In this document: positions 46,466-48,597 of the stretch, one piece after another
How the letters are laid out: every line of letters starts with the position of its first letter
Position numbering within the stretch: the first letter of the stretch is position 1
Notes under the pieces: model-generated
The model's input: the letters and a program-made list of their open reading frames with translations, nothing else
Databases searched by the model: none
Told to the model about the DNA's origin: nothing
Made by a program: the position numbers and the translations under genes
Origin: an uncultured Bacilli bacterium
GTDB taxonomy: Bacteria > Bacillota_I > Bacilli_A > RF39 > UBA660
Assembly: GCA_947626535.1 (NCBI GenBank)
Contig: CANQSO010000003.1
Coordinates: forward strand, 1-48,597
Direction: 5' to 3'
DNA: 48,597 nt

Positions 46466-46756
46466 ATGAATATGACTAGTAAAGAAATACTTGCAATGAA
46501 TTTAAAATATTATCGTTTAAAATATAATTTATCTCAAGAAAAATTTGCTGAAAAAATTGGAAGTAACTTAGTATATATTAATCAATTAGAAAACTGTAAA
46601 AGAAAAGTAACTATTGATATGCTTGATAAAATTGTAAATGGAATTAATAAAAATATTGATTCAAAAATAAAATTAACAAGTTCTGAATTATTAAAATATA
46701 ATCCTAGTCATGTTACAAATTATATTAGAATTGATTCCAAAAATAAAAATTCCTAG
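46466..46756 (+). CDS. XRE-family transcriptional regulator
   Basis: 96 residues, the only clear plus-strand gene. The N-terminal HTH reads LKYYRLKYNLSQEKFAEKIG, then SNLVYINQLENCKRKVTIDM, a standard Cro/CI fold. The C-terminus is a basic tail of about 25 residues. A strong GGAGGATT ribosome binding site precedes the ATG, and a hairpin terminator follows. It is divergent from the small membrane protein gene, an arrangement typical of a repressor and its target. Confidence 0.88.
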   Translation: MNMTSKEILAMNLKYYRLKYNLSQEKFAEKIGSNLVYINQLENCKRKVTIDMLDKIVNGINKNIDSKIKLTSSELLKYNPSHVTNYIRIDSKNKNS

Positions 46757-46781
46757 TTTTAACAATTTAGGAATTTTTTTT
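46747..46781 (+). terminator. Terminator of the XRE gene
   Basis: AAATTCCTA and TAGGAATTT pair over the stop codon, followed by eight or more T residues on the plus strand. Confidence 0.85.
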
Positions 46782-46801
46782 AATTTATTATAATTTTTTT
46801 A

Positions 46802-47188
46802 TTAATTTAATGATTCTTCAAATGACTTCCAGTTTGAAGCAATAATACTAGATTCATCAGTTTCATGATTTATAAAAGCAATTTCATTAGTAGTTTTTTC
46901 ATAAGCTATTTTATTTCCAAAAGGGTCTAAAGCTATAGTAATAAAGTTTACACTATTAGATGATTTATTAAAATTAATAATATATTCTTCATCTTCTTCA
47001 TTAAATGATAATAGTCCTCCAAATACTCTTTGCGTTCCATCAGCTAAGTAAAAAATATTATTTTCTGGTGTTCCGTAATTATTTTTTAAAATAAATTCTT
47101 TAAAGTCATTAGGAAAAACATAACCTAATTCCTTTTCTACTTTTTCAATATTTTCAATTGTTGTTGGCTTAACATATTTCCATTCCAT
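46802..47188 (-). CDS. SUKH (SMI1/KNR4) family protein
   Basis: About 129 residues. The SUKH fold is recognisable from IENIEKVEKELGYVFPNDFK, the FxxFILKNNYG turn, the VNFITIALDPFGNKIAYEK core and the C-terminal WKSFEESL helix. In bacteria these proteins are mostly immunity proteins of polymorphic-toxin systems. No toxin with a matching long N-terminus is in the window, so it is an orphan. I use the ATG at 47188, six bases after AAGG. Confidence 0.8.
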   Translation of the reverse strand: MEWKYVKPTTIENIEKVEKELGYVFPNDFKEFILKNNYGTPENNIFYLADGTQRVFGGLLSFNEEDEEYIINFNKSSNSVNFITIALDPFGNKIAYEKTTNEIAFINHETDESSIIASNWKSFEESLN

Positions 47189-47271
47189 AAACATCCTTCT
47201 TTCTTTCTAATACAATTTTAACAAATTTTTTATAAAAAGTCTTTATTTAATCAAACCCTGTTAGAGCTTTT

Positions 47272-47961
47272 TTAAATATTAAAGAAATTATCTATACCTA
47301 TTACACCATCATAATAATAATTCATTATTTCAATAGCTAATTTAATTTTACTTTTATTAATTACTTTACTACTCAAATATTCATTAATTATTTCCGTAAT
47401 TAACATATCATAATAAAATGTTATTGAACCATATTTAGAATTAATTAATAAGGTAACTAATTCTGTAATCTTTTCATCTATTTCTTCTTCTAAATTAGCT
47501 AATAAATATTCATTTATATTTACTTCTTCGCCATCAACTAACATATCATTTCCTAAAATAGTTGATAATTTTTTTTGTAGTGGTAATTTTTCTTTTTCAA
47601 TATCTTCTATTAAATAATTTTTGTATTGTAAAGTTTTTTCAACTGTATATTTAGAAAGTTCTTGGTCTTTTTCTAAAGTATTTTTAGGAACTAAATTTCC
47701 TTTAACAAAATCTTTATCACTAGTTTTATTAAATTCGATAATTTGATTACTTTCAATATCAATTAAAACCCAATACTCTCCTTTAATTTGTTCATCTTTA
47801 CTCCAAACATTATCTTTACCATGAGTTAATAAAACTCCAACATATAACTTATCATCAATAACTCTTAACATTGGATATAATGGAGCATAATCAGTTAAAC
47901 CTTTCTTCTTCTTTTCTTCATTAACAATATTTAAATATTTATCTAAATTTAAACTATTCAT
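47272..47961 (-). CDS. Unknown protein coupled to an ECF sigma factor gene
   Basis: 229 residues, soluble. The N-terminal part (YAPLYPMLRVIDDKLYVGVL, WSKDEQIKGEYWVLIDIESN) is beta-rich; the C-terminal part is helical and acidic. There is no membrane segment, so it does not look like a membrane anti-sigma factor. Its ATG lies eight bases inside the end of the sigma gene, behind GGAGG, so the two proteins are made together. A soluble anti-sigma or effector role is possible. Not recognised. Confidence 0.65.
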   Translation of the reverse strand: MNSLNLDKYLNIVNEEKKKKGLTDYAPLYPMLRVIDDKLYVGVLLTHGKDNVWSKDEQIKGEYWVLIDIESNQIIEFNKTSDKDFVKGNLVPKNTLEKDQELSKYTVEKTLQYKNYLIEDIEKEKLPLQKKLSTILGNDMLVDGEEVNINEYLLANLEEEIDEKITELVTLLINSKYGSITFYYDMLITEIINEYLSSKVINKSKIKLAIEIMNYYYDGVIGIDNFFNI

Positions 47962-48421
47962 CATATTCCTCCTTTATTTTTTTCCTAGCTTTAAATAAAA
48001 AATATTTAACATTACTTTCAGTAGTATTTAATTTTTCACTAATTTCTTTGATGCTTAAATCTTTAAGATAATACATTTTAAAAATATTTTGTTCTTTTAA
48101 AGTTAAACCTATATTATCTAAATTATTAATAATTTCTTTATAGATTATTTTATCTAGAGTAGTATCTTCATAACCTACATTATCAATAAGATTTGTTTGT
48201 CCTTTTTCTTTAACATAACTTTTAGCTTTATGACACCAAATATTATAAGCAATCTTCCATATTAAATTTTCTAATTTATCAACTTTAATATTTTTATTAA
48301 AATAACTAAAAATTGCTAAAAAAACATTATTAGTTAAATCTTCGGCATCTTCTTTATTATTAGTCTTTTTTAAAGACCAATTATAAATTTGATAATAATA
48401 TTTATCATAAATATCGTTCAC
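47954..48421 (-). CDS. ECF-type RNA polymerase sigma factor
   Basis: 155 residues with region 2 (YQIYNWSLKKTNNKEDAEDL, then NLIWKIAYNIWCHKAKSYVK) and region 4 (LTLKEQNIFKMYYLKDLSIK, then EISEKLNTTESNVKYFLFKA). This is the size and layout of ECF (group 4) sigma factors. The start is a GTG behind GTGGTGATT. It is followed by an overlapping unknown gene. Its promoter specificity and signal are unknown; bases 48422-48597 upstream hold no gene I can support. Confidence 0.9.
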   Translation of the reverse strand: MNDIYDKYYYQIYNWSLKKTNNKEDAEDLTNNVFLAIFSYFNKNIKVDKLENLIWKIAYNIWCHKAKSYVKEKGQTNLIDNVGYEDTTLDKIIYKEIINNLDNIGLTLKEQNIFKMYYLKDLSIKEISEKLNTTESNVKYFLFKARKKIKEEYDE

Positions 48422-48597
48422 ATAATCACCACAATTCTTTTAAATGCTTAGCAAAAACTGTTTAATTTTTTAATATAAGCGTCATAATTTACTTTTCTTT
48501 ATAACATATAAATTACCTCTTTCATATATAAAGTGTTATATATTTAAAAAAGGTTAGTTATTTTTTTATTAAACGAATAATAATTCTAATTGTTGAA

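Noticed and set aside
1-48597. Recoding of TGA as Trp (Mycoplasma-type code)
   Set aside because: TGA ends several well-defined genes (for example the sigma-like gene at 40964) and Trp is written TGG throughout.
1-48597. DGR reverse transcriptase and template repeat in the window
   Set aside because: No protein shows reverse-transcriptase motifs and no second copy of the GC-rich block was found on either strand by reading.

Overview
The window comes from a very AT-rich, low-GC Gram-positive bacterium (Bacillota). TGA is used as a stop and Trp is TGG, so the standard bacterial code applies. Strong GGAGG-type ribosome binding sites, a T-box leader, a penicillin-binding carboxypeptidase and a short undecaprenol/diacylglycerol-kinase-like protein fit an uncultured, probably gut-associated, Bacilli-like or Erysipelotrichia-like lineage. 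No rRNA or tRNA gene is visible, so the taxonomic placement is inference. Almost every gene lies on the minus strand.

Bases 1-11880 look chromosomal. In reading order on the minus strand there is ileS behind a T-box, deoD, a DgkA-like kinase, a D-Ala-D-Ala carboxypeptidase, an AAA/DUF4143 ATPase with its own palindromic promoter region, a membrane-anchored nuclease, two thioredoxin-like membrane proteins (one without catalytic cysteines), frr, an ABC-2 exporter pair, and the start of a lipoprotein cut by the window edge.

Bases 11885-12226 hold the 3' remnant of a gene whose C-terminus resembles a diversity-generating-retroelement (DGR) variable protein. Its reading frame is cut where an integrative and conjugative element (ICE) begins.

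The ICE runs from about 12227 to at least 41656. It has a large serine recombinase with an unusual internal insertion, a 2361-residue methylase-helicase, a sortase, a VirD4-type coupling protein, a MobP/MobL-type relaxase with two ribbon-helix-helix helpers, an oriT-like inverted-repeat region (28966-29245), an M23 cell-wall hydrolase, VirB4, PrgI, VirB6 and a VirB2-like pilin, SSB, and an LPQTG thioester/CnaB adhesin that the sortase could anchor. At its upstream end a sigma-region-4-like regulator is preceded by a promoter, a 19-codon leader peptide and an attenuator hairpin. This suggests that ICE expression responds to translation.

Bases 41812-48597 are accessory: a long Gfo/Idh/MocA oxidoreductase, a Nudix hydrolase, a LysR regulator, two unknown small proteins, an XRE regulator (the only clear plus-strand gene), an orphan SUKH immunity-like protein, an unknown protein and an ECF sigma factor. 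The 5' half of the interrupted DGR-type gene is not seen, so the ICE either continues past the window (making these genes cargo) or its far end has been rearranged.
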